From an uncultured Flavobacteriaceae bacterium (lineage in GTDB: Bacteria > Bacteroidota > Bacteroidia > Flavobacteriales > Flavobacteriaceae), in contig CANLUS010000006.1 of the NCBI GenBank assembly GCA_947494325.1, positions 238,512 through 302,511 on the forward strand: a DNA stretch of 64,000 bases, read 5' to 3'. Both the position numbers and the translations under genes were made by a program. Below the pieces are notes generated by a model. That model was not told where the DNA came from, made no database searches, and saw only the letters and a program-made list of their open reading frames with translations. Below, in pieces: positions 17,522 to 27,322 of this stretch; positions within the stretch are counted from its first letter, which is position 1; the number at the start of each line of letters is the position of its first letter.

Positions 17522-18934
17522 ATGAATTTTTTTAAAAACTTTGGTATTTATGGCTTAGTACCTGTTATTAGTAAATCTATAGGTTTTCTTTTAATTCCGC
17601 TCTATACTAGTTATCTGAGTGTTAGCGAATATGGTATTCAAGATATTTTTACAGTTTTTAAAAAATTAGCAGTTTTTTTTATCGTTTTAGAATTGTATTC
17701 GGGAGTTGGTAGGTATTTCTACGAATATGATAAGTTAGAAGATCGTAAAAAATTAATTTCTTCGGCTTTCAATTTTCAAGTGATTACTAGTATTATTGTT
17801 ACTGCTGTTCTTGTTATTTTTCATCAAAATTTTTATGAACTTTTAATTGGCGAAGAGGGATTTAAAACTGTTTATTGGATTATTGTTGCTTGGATTCCTT
17901 TTGCTGGATTCATTGGCTTCTTTTCAGTTATTGTTAGATATGATAGTAAAGCCAAGCAATTTTTATATATCACGATATTCCAGCTCTTAGTACGACTTTC
18001 GATCACGATTTATTTGATTGTTAAATTGAATTATGGAGTTCTTGGTATTTTTATAGGTCATCTATCTGGTTCGATAATTGCAGCTATTAGTTACTTTATT
18101 TTATTAAAGAGATATCTTTATTTAACGATTGCTAAAGAGCCAATTTTAAAAGTTCTAAAGTATTCAATTCCATTGATACCAGGACTTTTAATAATGGGTG
18201 TTCAACCGAATATTACAAGATATTTGATCAGAACTGATTTGTCAAGTGTTGAGGTGGGGTACTTCGCTTTTGCGATGACTCTTATTTCTTTTTATGCAAT
18301 TATTAGAATTGCACTAAGAATGGCCTGGCAACCATTTTTTTTTGAAAGTGCAAAGAAAGATCCTGAAAATTTAAATGAAAGAGTTATCGAAATTTTCAAT
18401 TTCTTTTTTTATGTACTGCTATGCATTAGCATTTTTGTATCTTTATTTTCAGTCGAAATTGTAAAATTAGTTGCAAAACCTTCGTATTATGAATCGTCAA
18501 AATTAATAGGTTTATTAAGTCTTCCAATGGCGTTGACTATAATTTCGGAAATAGCTGGTATAGGTATAAATTATGCAAAAAAAACAAATTTAAAATCACG
18601 GATTAATATTCTTTCAGTAGTAATTATATTAGGTGGACTCTTTTTGTTTTTAAAACCTTATGGTTTAATGATGGTACCTTGGGCATTTTTATTAAGCGCG
18701 GTGGTAGCCTTATTTATTTCTATGTATTATACCAATAAGTTTATGGCAATTAAATTTTTATATTTGAGATATCTCATACTTATTGTGACAGTTGTTTTGT
18801 TGAATATATGTATGTTAGAATTTCCTATTTCTATTACATATAAGATTTTGTTTTTAGTATTAATGCTATTCATTGTGTTTTTTAAAAGGGCGAGTATTAT
18901 AGGAAATATACGGAAGATTAATTCTAGAGGTTAG
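17522..18934 (+). CDS. Polysaccharide flippase, Wzx-like (MATE/MOP superfamily)
   Basis: A 470-residue, highly hydrophobic protein with about 12-14 predicted membrane segments, beginning MNFFKNFGIYGLVPVISKSIGFLLIPLYT, the typical opening of Wzx-type lipid-linked oligosaccharide flippases. It should move undecaprenyl-linked repeat units across the inner membrane. It is coupled to the preceding dehydrogenase gene (2-bp gap). Presence of a separate polymerase-like gene next door and Wza/Wzc-like proteins downstream supports a Wzx/Wzy-dependent pathway. Confidence 0.85.
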   Translation: MNFFKNFGIYGLVPVISKSIGFLLIPLYTSYLSVSEYGIQDIFTVFKKLAVFFIVLELYSGVGRYFYEYDKLEDRKKLISSAFNFQVITSIIVTAVLVIFHQNFYELLIGEEGFKTVYWIIVAWIPFAGFIGFFSVIVRYDSKAKQFLYITIFQLLVRLSITIYLIVKLNYGVLGIFIGHLSGSIIAAISYFILLKRYLYLTIAKEPILKVLKYSIPLIPGLLIMGVQPNITRYLIRTDLSSVEVGYFAFAMTLISFYAIIRIALRMAWQPFFFESAKKDPENLNERVIEIFNFFFYVLLCISIFVSLFSVEIVKLVAKPSYYESSKLIGLLSLPMALTIISEIAGIGINYAKKTNLKSRINILSVVIILGGLFLFLKPYGLMMVPWAFLLSAVVALFISMYYTNKFMAIKFLYLRYLILIVTVVLLNICMLEFPISITYKILFLVLMLFIVFFKRASIIGNIRKINSRG

Positions 18935-18989
18935 TATACTCAATGAATCCAAGAATATGATAATTTTAATATGATTTTAAAACCGTGAA

Positions 18990-20291
18990 ATGGTAATTAA
19001 GTTAATGCATTATACATATTGGTTCTTAATATTTAATATAGGCACCTTTGGCTTATTGGGACTGCCAACTGCATTGCATAAAATTGGGATACCGTTTTTA
19101 GGATTTGCTTTGTTCTTTATCACTATGGCCAGAGATGGCTCAAACGTTAAATTTCCTTTTTTCGGATGGGTCGGTTCATTTCTTGTTATAATTATAGCAA
19201 GTAAGATGATTAACGGATCTGCAATGTTTTCTATGCTATCCTTTATTTTTTATACCCTCCTTCCATATTTCTATTTAATTGTCATAATTAATGAGAAGGA
19301 CCCTAAACTTATTAATGCAATTACAAAATGTATTATTATTCTAATTTTGATTCAAATTCCTGCTTCATTAATTAAATATGGGATTATGGGACAATCTGAA
19401 AAAGGTGCAATAGGTACATTAAGTGTTGGTTTAGGAAGTTTTTCAACGGTTTTCCCAGTACTAATTATTGCCTTTTTAATGAGCTTTTATTTGTTTACTG
19501 ATAAAGTAAAGTATATCATACTTGTTATGTTTTTTGTTTTATTTGGTATTATTGGAGGTAAAAGAGCTATTACGTTTATCATTCCTTTGGAGTTATTACT
19601 TTCTTATTTTTTGTTTTTAAAGTATTTTATAAAGAAAAGAGATTTGAAAAAAATAAGAAATCTACTATATATAGTTGTATTTGGGGCCATAGCTTTTTAT
19701 GTCATGGTAAGAACGAATCCAAGTTTAAATAAAGAAAATGAAATTGGAGGTTCGTTTGATATAGAATTTTTAATGAATTATTCAGAAAGTTATACTTCTT
19801 CTGATGGGAAAGGTAAAAAAGAAATGAGGAGAAAAGATGGACTGATTTATTTTTTGACGTATAATATCAATTCGAAATTTGAAAATATGTTGTTTGGTGA
19901 TGGTGCAGGTATCTTAATAATGTCGAATTTTGATAAAAATTCTGGAGATATGGAATCTCTCTATGGTGTGAGGTATGGTGGACGAATGGGAATGATATGG
20001 TTAATTCTACAAGTAGGTATGCTAGGGTTGTTTATATATATTGGATTTTTATTAAGAATGATTTATGTTTTGATCACCAAATTACCAATCAAAAATAATT
20101 ATCTTCTTATGGGCTTTGCAGTAGCTTCATTTTTCATGTTGATAGATACACTCATATATTCAAATACTTTTATTGCTTTCGAAGTTGTGAAGAGCATCTA
20201 TTTTTATATTATAGCACTATTACTTTTACAAATGAAATTATTAAAATCTAATAAGAAAGTTAGACTTTTATACGTTAATACAACCATATAA
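18990..20291 (+). CDS. O-antigen ligase / Wzy-type polymerase-like membrane protein
   Basis: A 433-residue protein with about 10-12 membrane segments and one larger hydrophilic loop (about residues 245-300, SYTSSDGKGKKEMRRKDG), the layout of Wzy polymerases and WaaL-like ligases. Sequence families here are poorly conserved, so the assignment rests on topology and on position next to the flippase. Expected role: joining repeat units on the periplasmic face. Start ATG 18990 is chosen; an internal Met is at residue 6. Confidence 0.7.
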   Translation: MVIKLMHYTYWFLIFNIGTFGLLGLPTALHKIGIPFLGFALFFITMARDGSNVKFPFFGWVGSFLVIIIASKMINGSAMFSMLSFIFYTLLPYFYLIVIINEKDPKLINAITKCIIILILIQIPASLIKYGIMGQSEKGAIGTLSVGLGSFSTVFPVLIIAFLMSFYLFTDKVKYIILVMFFVLFGIIGGKRAITFIIPLELLLSYFLFLKYFIKKRDLKKIRNLLYIVVFGAIAFYVMVRTNPSLNKENEIGGSFDIEFLMNYSESYTSSDGKGKKEMRRKDGLIYFLTYNINSKFENMLFGDGAGILIMSNFDKNSGDMESLYGVRYGGRMGMIWLILQVGMLGLFIYIGFLLRMIYVLITKLPIKNNYLLMGFAVASFFMLIDTLIYSNTFIAFEVVKSIYFYIIALLLLQMKLLKSNKKVRLLYVNTTI

Positions 20292-20324
20292 TTAATACTA
20301 ATTCAATTTATAGTTTAAAAATAG

Positions 20325-21203
20325 ATGAAAAAGATAATTTTTATTGCAGGAACTGCAAGAAGCGGATCTACATTATTAGATTTAATTTTGTCGAATGATG
20401 AGAGAGCCATGTCTTTAGGAGAAATAGCCTCTTTATTCCATCCAACTCGGAAACATCATTTTGAAGAAATTGAGAAGCTTAAAAAGGATGAGAAATGGAA
20501 TGTGATAATTTCAGGAGGTAGAAAGAACCTGTATCCCAATTTAGTGAAATTATTTCCTGAAATAGATATTTTTGTCGATTCATCTAAAAACCCTTTTTGG
20601 TTTAAATATCATATGAATAGTTTGGCTAAAAGTGATTTGAAAGTTGCGAATCTTTTGATACATAAAACCCCACTTGAATTGGCAAATTCTTATATGAAAA
20701 GGGGTAAAAAAACTGAATGGATACATACTTATATAAAGTATCATAGAAAGTATATAAGTGTGATTAGCGATTACATTGCTATTTCTTATCATGATTTAGT
20801 AAAAGATGAGGTTTGTTTAAAGCGACTCTGCGAGAAATTGAAAATTAATTATTTCGAAGGGAAAAAGGAGTATTGGAATAAAGAACATAAGAACTTTTTT
20901 GGCAGTTTTATTACTCGTGGTGTAGATGCAAAGAAGAATCCAGAAAAGCGTTCAAGAAAAGATGTTAAATACGATGGAATTGATGAGAAGTATTTAGCGT
21001 TTGCCAGTGAGAGTATTCTAAATCACGATTTAATCCCAGCGATTCAAAAAGAAATAAATACTAATGACATCTTTCTAGATGCTAAGGAAAAAGAGGAAGT
21101 AAATGTTAAATTCTCGTCTTTTTATGTCTTTTTATTAAAAATGAAATATACTTTTCATCAAAAATATAGGTTTTATTTCCCCAAAGAAATTAGAGTTAAA
21201 TAA
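20325..21203 (+). CDS. Sulfotransferase family protein
   Basis: A 292-residue cytoplasmic protein. The N-terminal AGTARSGSTLLDLIL (about residues 7-21) is the 5'-phosphosulfate-binding loop of PAPS-dependent sulfotransferases, and VDSSKNPFW (about 84-92) matches the 3'-phosphate-binding region. It most likely adds sulfate to a sugar of the polysaccharide made by this locus; sulfated exopolysaccharides are common in marine bacteria. The stop overlaps the next start (TAATG), so the glycosyltransferase is translationally coupled. Confidence 0.85.
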   Translation: MKKIIFIAGTARSGSTLLDLILSNDERAMSLGEIASLFHPTRKHHFEEIEKLKKDEKWNVIISGGRKNLYPNLVKLFPEIDIFVDSSKNPFWFKYHMNSLAKSDLKVANLLIHKTPLELANSYMKRGKKTEWIHTYIKYHRKYISVISDYIAISYHDLVKDEVCLKRLCEKLKINYFEGKKEYWNKEHKNFFGSFITRGVDAKKNPEKRSRKDVKYDGIDEKYLAFASESILNHDLIPAIQKEINTNDIFLDAKEKEEVNVKFSSFYVFLLKMKYTFHQKYRFYFPKEIRVK

Positions 21204-22168
21204 TGATTAGTTTTATAATAATAGGATATAATGAAGGATGGAAACTTTTAAAATCGGTTAAACGAGTTTATGATATAATAGATGAATGCAGTTTAACAGA
21301 TGCTGAAGTTATTTATATTGATTCTCAATCTAGTGACAATAGCATGGAATCTTTAAAGGAGTTTAAAGATTTGAAAAAGGTAGTTATAAAAGGACATGCA
21401 AATGCGGCTATTGCGAGAAATATAGGTGCCGAAATTGCACAAGGCGATTGGTTCTTTTTTATCGATGGAGATATGGAAATCGAGAAAGATTTTGTGCTTA
21501 TGACTTTGGATAAAAACGTACCATATGAATTTTTTACAGGTCAGGTAATTGATTATATCTACGATTCAAATTGGAAATTTATTAATAAACAATCTCATTA
21601 TAAAGAAAATAAAGAAGTAATAACTGTTAATTCCACAGGAGGCGTTTTTTTGATTCGTAAGACATTATGGAGAAAAGTTAATGGTATGCGAAACAAATAC
21701 AAGAGAAGTCAAGATTTGGACTTTTCTTTAAGACTATCAGAATTAGGGCATAAGGTAGTTCGCTTACCACAAGCTATCTGTGCTCATCATACTATTCCTC
21801 ATAACAATAGTTTACGAATGTGGAAAAACATTTATAACCAGAATGTTTTTTACCAAAATTCTGTGCTTTTTAGAGATCATATGTTCAATATGAAATTCTT
21901 AAAGTCTTACGTCAGAACTAATTATAGTCAAATTGTATTGATACTAGCCGTAGTGTCGAGTTTGCTCATTTCTCCATTCTTTTTTATTGCATATTTGATA
22001 GTTGTTTTATTCCGATCTTACTTAAATACAACCAAAGTTAGTGAAGCATCAATTAAGTATTTTTTTAATAGATTTTCATACCATTTAGTGAAGGATTTTC
22101 TTACTATTTTCCATACGTTATTCTTTTATCCAACAAATCATAAATTAGAGTATGAACAAATTAAATAA
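21203..22168 (+). CDS. Glycosyltransferase family 2 with C-terminal membrane segment
   Basis: A 321-residue GT-A fold enzyme. It opens MISFIIIGYNEG, has the first Asp cluster in YIDSQSSDNS, and the metal-binding FIDGDME (about residues 90-96). QDLDFSLRL matches the ED-like acceptor region. Residues about 245-275 are hydrophobic (IVLILAVVSSLLISPFFFIA), anchoring it to the inner membrane. It should add a sugar to the lipid-linked repeat unit. Donor and acceptor cannot be told from sequence. Confidence 0.87.
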   Translation: MISFIIIGYNEGWKLLKSVKRVYDIIDECSLTDAEVIYIDSQSSDNSMESLKEFKDLKKVVIKGHANAAIARNIGAEIAQGDWFFFIDGDMEIEKDFVLMTLDKNVPYEFFTGQVIDYIYDSNWKFINKQSHYKENKEVITVNSTGGVFLIRKTLWRKVNGMRNKYKRSQDLDFSLRLSELGHKVVRLPQAICAHHTIPHNNSLRMWKNIYNQNVFYQNSVLFRDHMFNMKFLKSYVRTNYSQIVLILAVVSSLLISPFFFIAYLIVVLFRSYLNTTKVSEASIKYFFNRFSYHLVKDFLTIFHTLFFYPTNHKLEYEQIK

Positions 22169-22174
22169 AGTCCT

Positions 22175-23089
22175 ATGAGAGTATTATTTATTAGTAGTGG
22201 AAATTCAAAACTAGGAATTTCTCCTATTGTTAAAAATCAAGGAGAGTCTATAAAAAAGGAAGGAATTGAGGTTGAATATTTTAGAATAAAAGGAAAAGGA
22301 TTTTTTGGATATCTTAAGGCAGTGCCAATTCTTAGGAGGTTCTTGAAGAAGAATAATTTTGATGTTGTACATGCCCATTATTCCTTGTCAGCTTTAGCGG
22401 CCTCGCTAGCAGGTGCAAAACCTATGGTGGTTTCATTGATGGGAAGTGATTTAAATGCTAAAAGTTATTATAAATATTTGATTAGATTTTGTAATCGTTT
22501 TTTTTGGTCTCAGATCATAGTCAAGTCAGAAGATATGAAGAGATCAGTTGGTATTAAAGATATATGTGTAATACCTAACGGAGTAAATTTTGATATTTTT
22601 AAACCGATTGACAAAAGTGAAGCTATTAAAAAGAATGAATGGTCATCAGATAAAACATATGTTCTTTTTGCGGCGAATCCGAATAGACCTGTAAAGAACT
22701 TTGCACTAGCAGAAAATGCTTTTAGTAAATTGGCAGATAGTAATTTAGAGTTAAAATATTTTGAAAATGTCCCATTTCATGATATTGTATATTATCATAA
22801 TGCTGCAAGTGTAGTGTTATTAACAAGTCATTCAGAAGGAAGCCCTAATGTTATTAAAGAAGCAATGGCATGTAATGTTCCAATAGTTGCAACAAATGTT
22901 GGAGATGTTGATGAAATTATCTCTACAACTGAGGGTTGTTACTTGGCAGATTTTGACGCTGATGATATAGCGAACAAAATTAAATTAGGATTGAAATTTG
23001 ATAAAACTAATGGAAGACAGAATATTAAGCATTTAGAAAGTTCTGTCATTGCAAACAGAATAATTGATATATATAAAACGTTACTATGA
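22175..23089 (+). CDS. Glycosyltransferase family 4
   Basis: A 304-residue GT-B enzyme, shorter than the usual 350-400 residues but with both halves recognisable: N-terminal acceptor domain with VVHAHYSLSALAASLAGAKP, hinge VIPNGVNFDIFKP, and C-terminal donor motif EGSPNVIKEAMACNVPIVAT with the EX7E pair. It likely adds one sugar of the repeat unit on the cytoplasmic face. It starts 6 bp after the GT2 gene. Confidence 0.88.
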   Translation: MRVLFISSGNSKLGISPIVKNQGESIKKEGIEVEYFRIKGKGFFGYLKAVPILRRFLKKNNFDVVHAHYSLSALAASLAGAKPMVVSLMGSDLNAKSYYKYLIRFCNRFFWSQIIVKSEDMKRSVGIKDICVIPNGVNFDIFKPIDKSEAIKKNEWSSDKTYVLFAANPNRPVKNFALAENAFSKLADSNLELKYFENVPFHDIVYYHNAASVVLLTSHSEGSPNVIKEAMACNVPIVATNVGDVDEIISTTEGCYLADFDADDIANKIKLGLKFDKTNGRQNIKHLESSVIANRIIDIYKTLL

Positions 23090-23140
23090 AAATACATGTA
23101 TTTAAAAAAGGTATTTATCAATGGATTAAAATTCTTTTAA

Positions 23141-24463
23141 ATGAATAAGTATGTATTTAAAACATACCAATCGATAAGATTTTTATATAAAAATTTTCCA
23201 ATTAGTCCATTAAGACTTTTGAAAAGACTACGTAAGAGTGAATATTGGAATCGCGATCAAATGGAATCTTTTCAACTTGAGAAGTTGAATAAGTTAATAA
23301 GTGACGTTAAAGCAAGCACGGTTTATTTTAATGAGAGAGCAGCTGAAATTAATGATCCCTATAGGACTATAGAAGAATTCAAAAATGAGTTTCCTATTAT
23401 GACCAAAGATGATATAAGAGGTCATGAAAACAAACTGATTAACACAAATTTAAAAGTTACGCATACCCACTCTACAAGTGGAAGTACTGGTACTCCAATT
23501 GTAGCAAAAATTTCATGTCTAGCACAATCATATAGGTTGGCAGGAATCATGAGATTTTATAGCTGGTGGGGTATTGAACAAAATGATAAAAATGCATTAG
23601 TATGGGGTTTTAAAGAAACAAAAAAAGCCAAATCAGGCGTATTTTTTAAAATTAAAAAGAAGTTTAAAAATAGACTTGATTTAAACGTTTTTGATTTAAA
23701 TGACGAAACAATTTTTCAGTTTTATAATAGAATTGAACAATTTATTCCAGCTTATATTAGAGGATATACTTCTGGTTTGTATTTACTTGCTGAATTAATG
23801 GAAAAGCATAATTTACGATTTGAAAAAGTAAATCTCAAGGTAGCTATTGTTACAGGTGAAATCTTGTACCCTTATCAAAGGGATCTTATAGAAATGGTAT
23901 TTGAATGTAAGGTTGCAAACGAATATGGATCAGGAGAATGTGGATTGTATGCACATGAATGCCCAGAAGGATCTATGCACATTAATGAAGAATCAGTGCT
24001 TTTAACAACTGATGAAAATAATAATGCCATTGTAACTGAAATTCATAATAATGGAATGCCATTGATTAATTATGTTAATACGGATAAAATTCAAATATCG
24101 AATGGCTATTGTAAGTGTGGTAGGACCTCGCGGTTAATAGAAAAAATTGATGGAAGAGCAACAGATTTTATTCTAACAGCAGATGGATCGAAAAAAAGTG
24201 ACGCATTGTTTTATTATATTATTGCTGAATTAGATGATATCGATTTAGCTGAAAGTGTAAAACAATTTAAAATAATTCAAAAAAATAATCACTTTTTATT
24301 TCAAATAGTTAAAGGTGAGAATTATAACGACAGGGTGGCATCATATATCGAAAATAGGATGCGTGAAGAAATAGGACAGGATATTCTCATTAATATTCAA
24401 ACTGTTGAAGAAATAAAAAGAGACGATAGTGGTAAACTCAGAATGTTCGTTCGTGAAAATTAG
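23141..24463 (+). CDS. CapK/PaaK-like adenylate-forming ligase, tandem copy 1
   Basis: A 440-residue member of the phenylacetate-CoA-ligase-like (CapK) branch of adenylate-forming enzymes. The AMP-binding loop THSTSGSTGTP is near residue 110, with RGYTSGLY and EYGSGECGLYAHEC (about 262-275) in the adenylation core and YCKCGRTSR (about 322-330) after it; the four cysteines could bind zinc. CapK-like proteins occur in capsule loci and are thought to activate an acyl group for transfer to a sugar. First of three adjacent paralogues. Confidence 0.85.
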   Translation: MNKYVFKTYQSIRFLYKNFPISPLRLLKRLRKSEYWNRDQMESFQLEKLNKLISDVKASTVYFNERAAEINDPYRTIEEFKNEFPIMTKDDIRGHENKLINTNLKVTHTHSTSGSTGTPIVAKISCLAQSYRLAGIMRFYSWWGIEQNDKNALVWGFKETKKAKSGVFFKIKKKFKNRLDLNVFDLNDETIFQFYNRIEQFIPAYIRGYTSGLYLLAELMEKHNLRFEKVNLKVAIVTGEILYPYQRDLIEMVFECKVANEYGSGECGLYAHECPEGSMHINEESVLLTTDENNNAIVTEIHNNGMPLINYVNTDKIQISNGYCKCGRTSRLIEKIDGRATDFILTADGSKKSDALFYYIIAELDDIDLAESVKQFKIIQKNNHFLFQIVKGENYNDRVASYIENRMREEIGQDILINIQTVEEIKRDDSGKLRMFVREN

Positions 24464-24536
24464 CGCTTTAATTTTAAGTAAGATTAAGTGAAATTTTAGA
24501 CTAATAATAAGTTAACATTATTATTCCTTTAAAATT

Positions 24537-25859
24537 ATGTATAAATATTTATATAAAATATATCAAATCGTTAGGTTTAGACACAAGAAATTTCCAATTA
24601 GCCCTTTGGTATTTTTAAAACAATTAGGTGAAAGTGAATCTTGGGATAGAGATAGGATGGAAGCGTATCAATTAGAAAAAATAAATGAACTTTTAAGAGA
24701 TGCTAAGGAAAATACACCATTTTACAAAAAGAGAATTACGAAAGAATTGTCATCCATAAAAAGCTTAGAAGAATTTAAGGAATCATTTCCTACGTTAACA
24801 AAGAAAGACATTCGAACAAATGTTACCGATTTGGTAAATCATAAAGAAGAAAATGTACATCCCCATTCTACAAGTGGTAGCACAGGGACGCCTATAGTGG
24901 CAATAATCTCTGGAATGGCTCAATCTTTAAGATTAGCAGGTATAATGAGATTTTATAGTTGGTGGGGTATTGAACAGTTTGATAAAAATGTCTTGATTTG
25001 GGGAAGGCGAAAAACACAAAAAAAAGAAACAGGTATACTTGCAGGTATTAAGAGAAAATTTCTAAATAGATTGGAAATTAATGTTTTCGAGTTAAACAAA
25101 GATACTGTTTTAAAATATGTTGAAAATATCATACGCTTTAATCCAACGTATATAAGAGGTTATCCTTCTGGACTCTATACTCTTTCTAAATTGATGGGAG
25201 AACAGAAACTTACGCTGCGTAAAGTCAAACTAAAGGTAATTATTGTCACCGGTGAAATATTGTATGATTACCAGAGAACATTAATTGAGGATACATTTAA
25301 ATGTAAGGTGGCTAATGAATACGGTTCTGCTGAGTGTGGTTTATATGCACATGAGTGCCCAGAGGGGTCACTTCATATCAATGAAGAATCTGTTTTTATA
25401 CACACAGATGATAAAAATAACTCAATTGTGACAGAATTACACAATAATGGAATGCCTTTAATAAATTATGTGAATAATGATCGTCTTGAAATATCTAACG
25501 ACTATTGCAGTTGCGGTAGAACGTCAAGGTTAGTTAAAAAAATATCTGGACGAGTGTCAGATTATATTATTGCGCCAGATGGGTCAGAAATAACTGATGG
25601 TATATTTTATTATATAATTGCTGAATTAGCAGATGTTAATTTAAATAATTCGGTTATTCAGTATAAAGTATATCAGAATAAAAATGATTTTTTAGTCGAA
25701 ATTGTGGCAGGTGAAAATTATAAGGTTGAAGTTGCAAACTATATTGAAAAAAGAATGAAAGAACAAATAGATGAGAAAATTAATGTGAATATAAAGCTTG
25801 TAGAAGCCATAAAAAGGGACAAAAGTGGTAAATTGCGTGTTTTTGTCCAGAATTCATAA
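24537..25859 (+). CDS. CapK/PaaK-like adenylate-forming ligase, tandem copy 2
   Basis: A 440-residue paralogue of the preceding gene with the same landmarks: HSTSGSTGTP near residue 110, RGYPSGLY, EYGSAECGLYAHEC, and YCSCGRTSRL. Long stretches are shared (for example RLAGIMRFYSWWGIEQ), so the three copies arose by duplication within this locus or a recent ancestor. The conserved catalytic elements suggest an active enzyme, perhaps with a different acyl substrate from its neighbours. Confidence 0.85.
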   Translation: MYKYLYKIYQIVRFRHKKFPISPLVFLKQLGESESWDRDRMEAYQLEKINELLRDAKENTPFYKKRITKELSSIKSLEEFKESFPTLTKKDIRTNVTDLVNHKEENVHPHSTSGSTGTPIVAIISGMAQSLRLAGIMRFYSWWGIEQFDKNVLIWGRRKTQKKETGILAGIKRKFLNRLEINVFELNKDTVLKYVENIIRFNPTYIRGYPSGLYTLSKLMGEQKLTLRKVKLKVIIVTGEILYDYQRTLIEDTFKCKVANEYGSAECGLYAHECPEGSLHINEESVFIHTDDKNNSIVTELHNNGMPLINYVNNDRLEISNDYCSCGRTSRLVKKISGRVSDYIIAPDGSEITDGIFYYIIAELADVNLNNSVIQYKVYQNKNDFLVEIVAGENYKVEVANYIEKRMKEQIDEKINVNIKLVEAIKRDKSGKLRVFVQNS

Positions 25860-25903
25860 AATGAATTTAAAGCCATTAAAAAAACCAAAATTCAGCCCCG
25901 ATT

Positions 25904-27232
25904 ATGTATAAGTTTTTATTCAGAATCTATCAGTATTTTAGATTTAAGTACAAGAATTTTCCGCAAAGTCCATTAAGTATTCTTAAAGAACTTCAAAAGA
26001 GAGAATATTCTGAGCGAGTTGATACCGAGGAATATCAACTCAAAAAATTAAATGTTTTGATACATGAAGCACATGAAAATACATTGTATTATAAAAACAA
26101 TATTCCATCGGATTTAACGCCCATTACTAGTTTACATGAATTTAAAGATTCCTTTCCCAAATTAACCAAAAAGGAAATTCGTGAAAAATTCGAAAATTTA
26201 ATAAATTATAGCAAAAAAAATAGATATGCACATGCAACTAGTGGGAGTACAGGAACTCCGATAGTAACTGAAATTTCTGCAATGGCTCAAGCATATAGAT
26301 TGGCAGGAATTATGCGATTTTATAGTTGGTGGGGTGTAGAACCCAATGATAGAAGTGTTTTAATTTGGGGTCTGCGTAAAACATTAAAGAAGAAAAACGG
26401 TATCATTAGTAGAATTAAAAAAAGATTTAGAAATAGGCTTGATATTAATGTATTTGATTTAAACGAAAAGACCATTTTTAAATACTTTGATGCGATTGAA
26501 CAATTTAATCCTATATACTTACGTGGTTATAAATCTGCACTTTTTTCTTTAGCAGAATTGATGCATAGAAATAACCTAGAATTTACAAAAATTGATTTAA
26601 AGGTTATCATTGTCACTTCAGAAGTTTTGCATGAGCATGAAAGAAAATTTATGGAAGAAGTTTTTAAATGTAGAATTGCGAACGAGTATGGCGCTGGAGA
26701 GTGTGGTTTATATGCCCATGATTGCCCTGAGGGATCTATGCATATAAATGAAGAATCAATATTTATCACCACGGATAGTGAAAATAATTCAATAGTAACG
26801 GAGCTTCATAATGATGGAATGCCATTAATAAACTATATGAATAATGATCGAATCGAAATTTCGAATGAGTTTTGTACCTGTGGACGGACTTCTAGGCTAA
26901 TTAAAAAAGTATATGGACGAATTAACGACTATATAATTTGTACAAATGGCTCTAAAAAAAGTTCACATGTGTTTAATCATCTCATGAAAGAACTTAATGA
27001 TATTGGATATGAAAACAGTTTTAGATTTTTTAAAGTAACACAGAGTAATAAAGATTTTCTTTTAGAAGTGGTTGCAGGAGATAATTATACTCAGAAAGCT
27101 TCAGAATATTATCAACAGCGTATGCGAGAGGAGATTGGAGAAGGAATAAATATAACAATGAAGCTAGTACCAGAAATTATACGGGATAAAAGTGGTAAAT
27201 TAAGATATTTCGTCAACAATAATAATAAATAA
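25904..27232 (+). CDS. CapK/PaaK-like adenylate-forming ligase, tandem copy 3
   Basis: A 442-residue third copy with HATSGSTGTP near residue 110 (one change from HSTSGSTGTP), RGYKSALF, EYGAGECGLYAHDC and FCTCGRTSRL. The substituted positions (TSG context, pocket residues around RGY and the VTSEVLHEHE segment where the others have VTGEILY) suggest the acyl pocket differs. It ends 90 bp before the DUF354 gene. Confidence 0.85.
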   Translation: MYKFLFRIYQYFRFKYKNFPQSPLSILKELQKREYSERVDTEEYQLKKLNVLIHEAHENTLYYKNNIPSDLTPITSLHEFKDSFPKLTKKEIREKFENLINYSKKNRYAHATSGSTGTPIVTEISAMAQAYRLAGIMRFYSWWGVEPNDRSVLIWGLRKTLKKKNGIISRIKKRFRNRLDINVFDLNEKTIFKYFDAIEQFNPIYLRGYKSALFSLAELMHRNNLEFTKIDLKVIIVTSEVLHEHERKFMEEVFKCRIANEYGAGECGLYAHDCPEGSMHINEESIFITTDSENNSIVTELHNDGMPLINYMNNDRIEISNEFCTCGRTSRLIKKVYGRINDYIICTNGSKKSSHVFNHLMKELNDIGYENSFRFFKVTQSNKDFLLEVVAGDNYTQKASEYYQQRMREEIGEGINITMKLVPEIIRDKSGKLRYFVNNNNK

Positions 27233-27322
27233 ATAGAGTTTTGAACTTTGACTTTCAGTTCTTGATAGTTAAAGACGAAATTAATGTAATTTATGTTTGC
27301 TAAACCTTTAAGATAAAGAATA

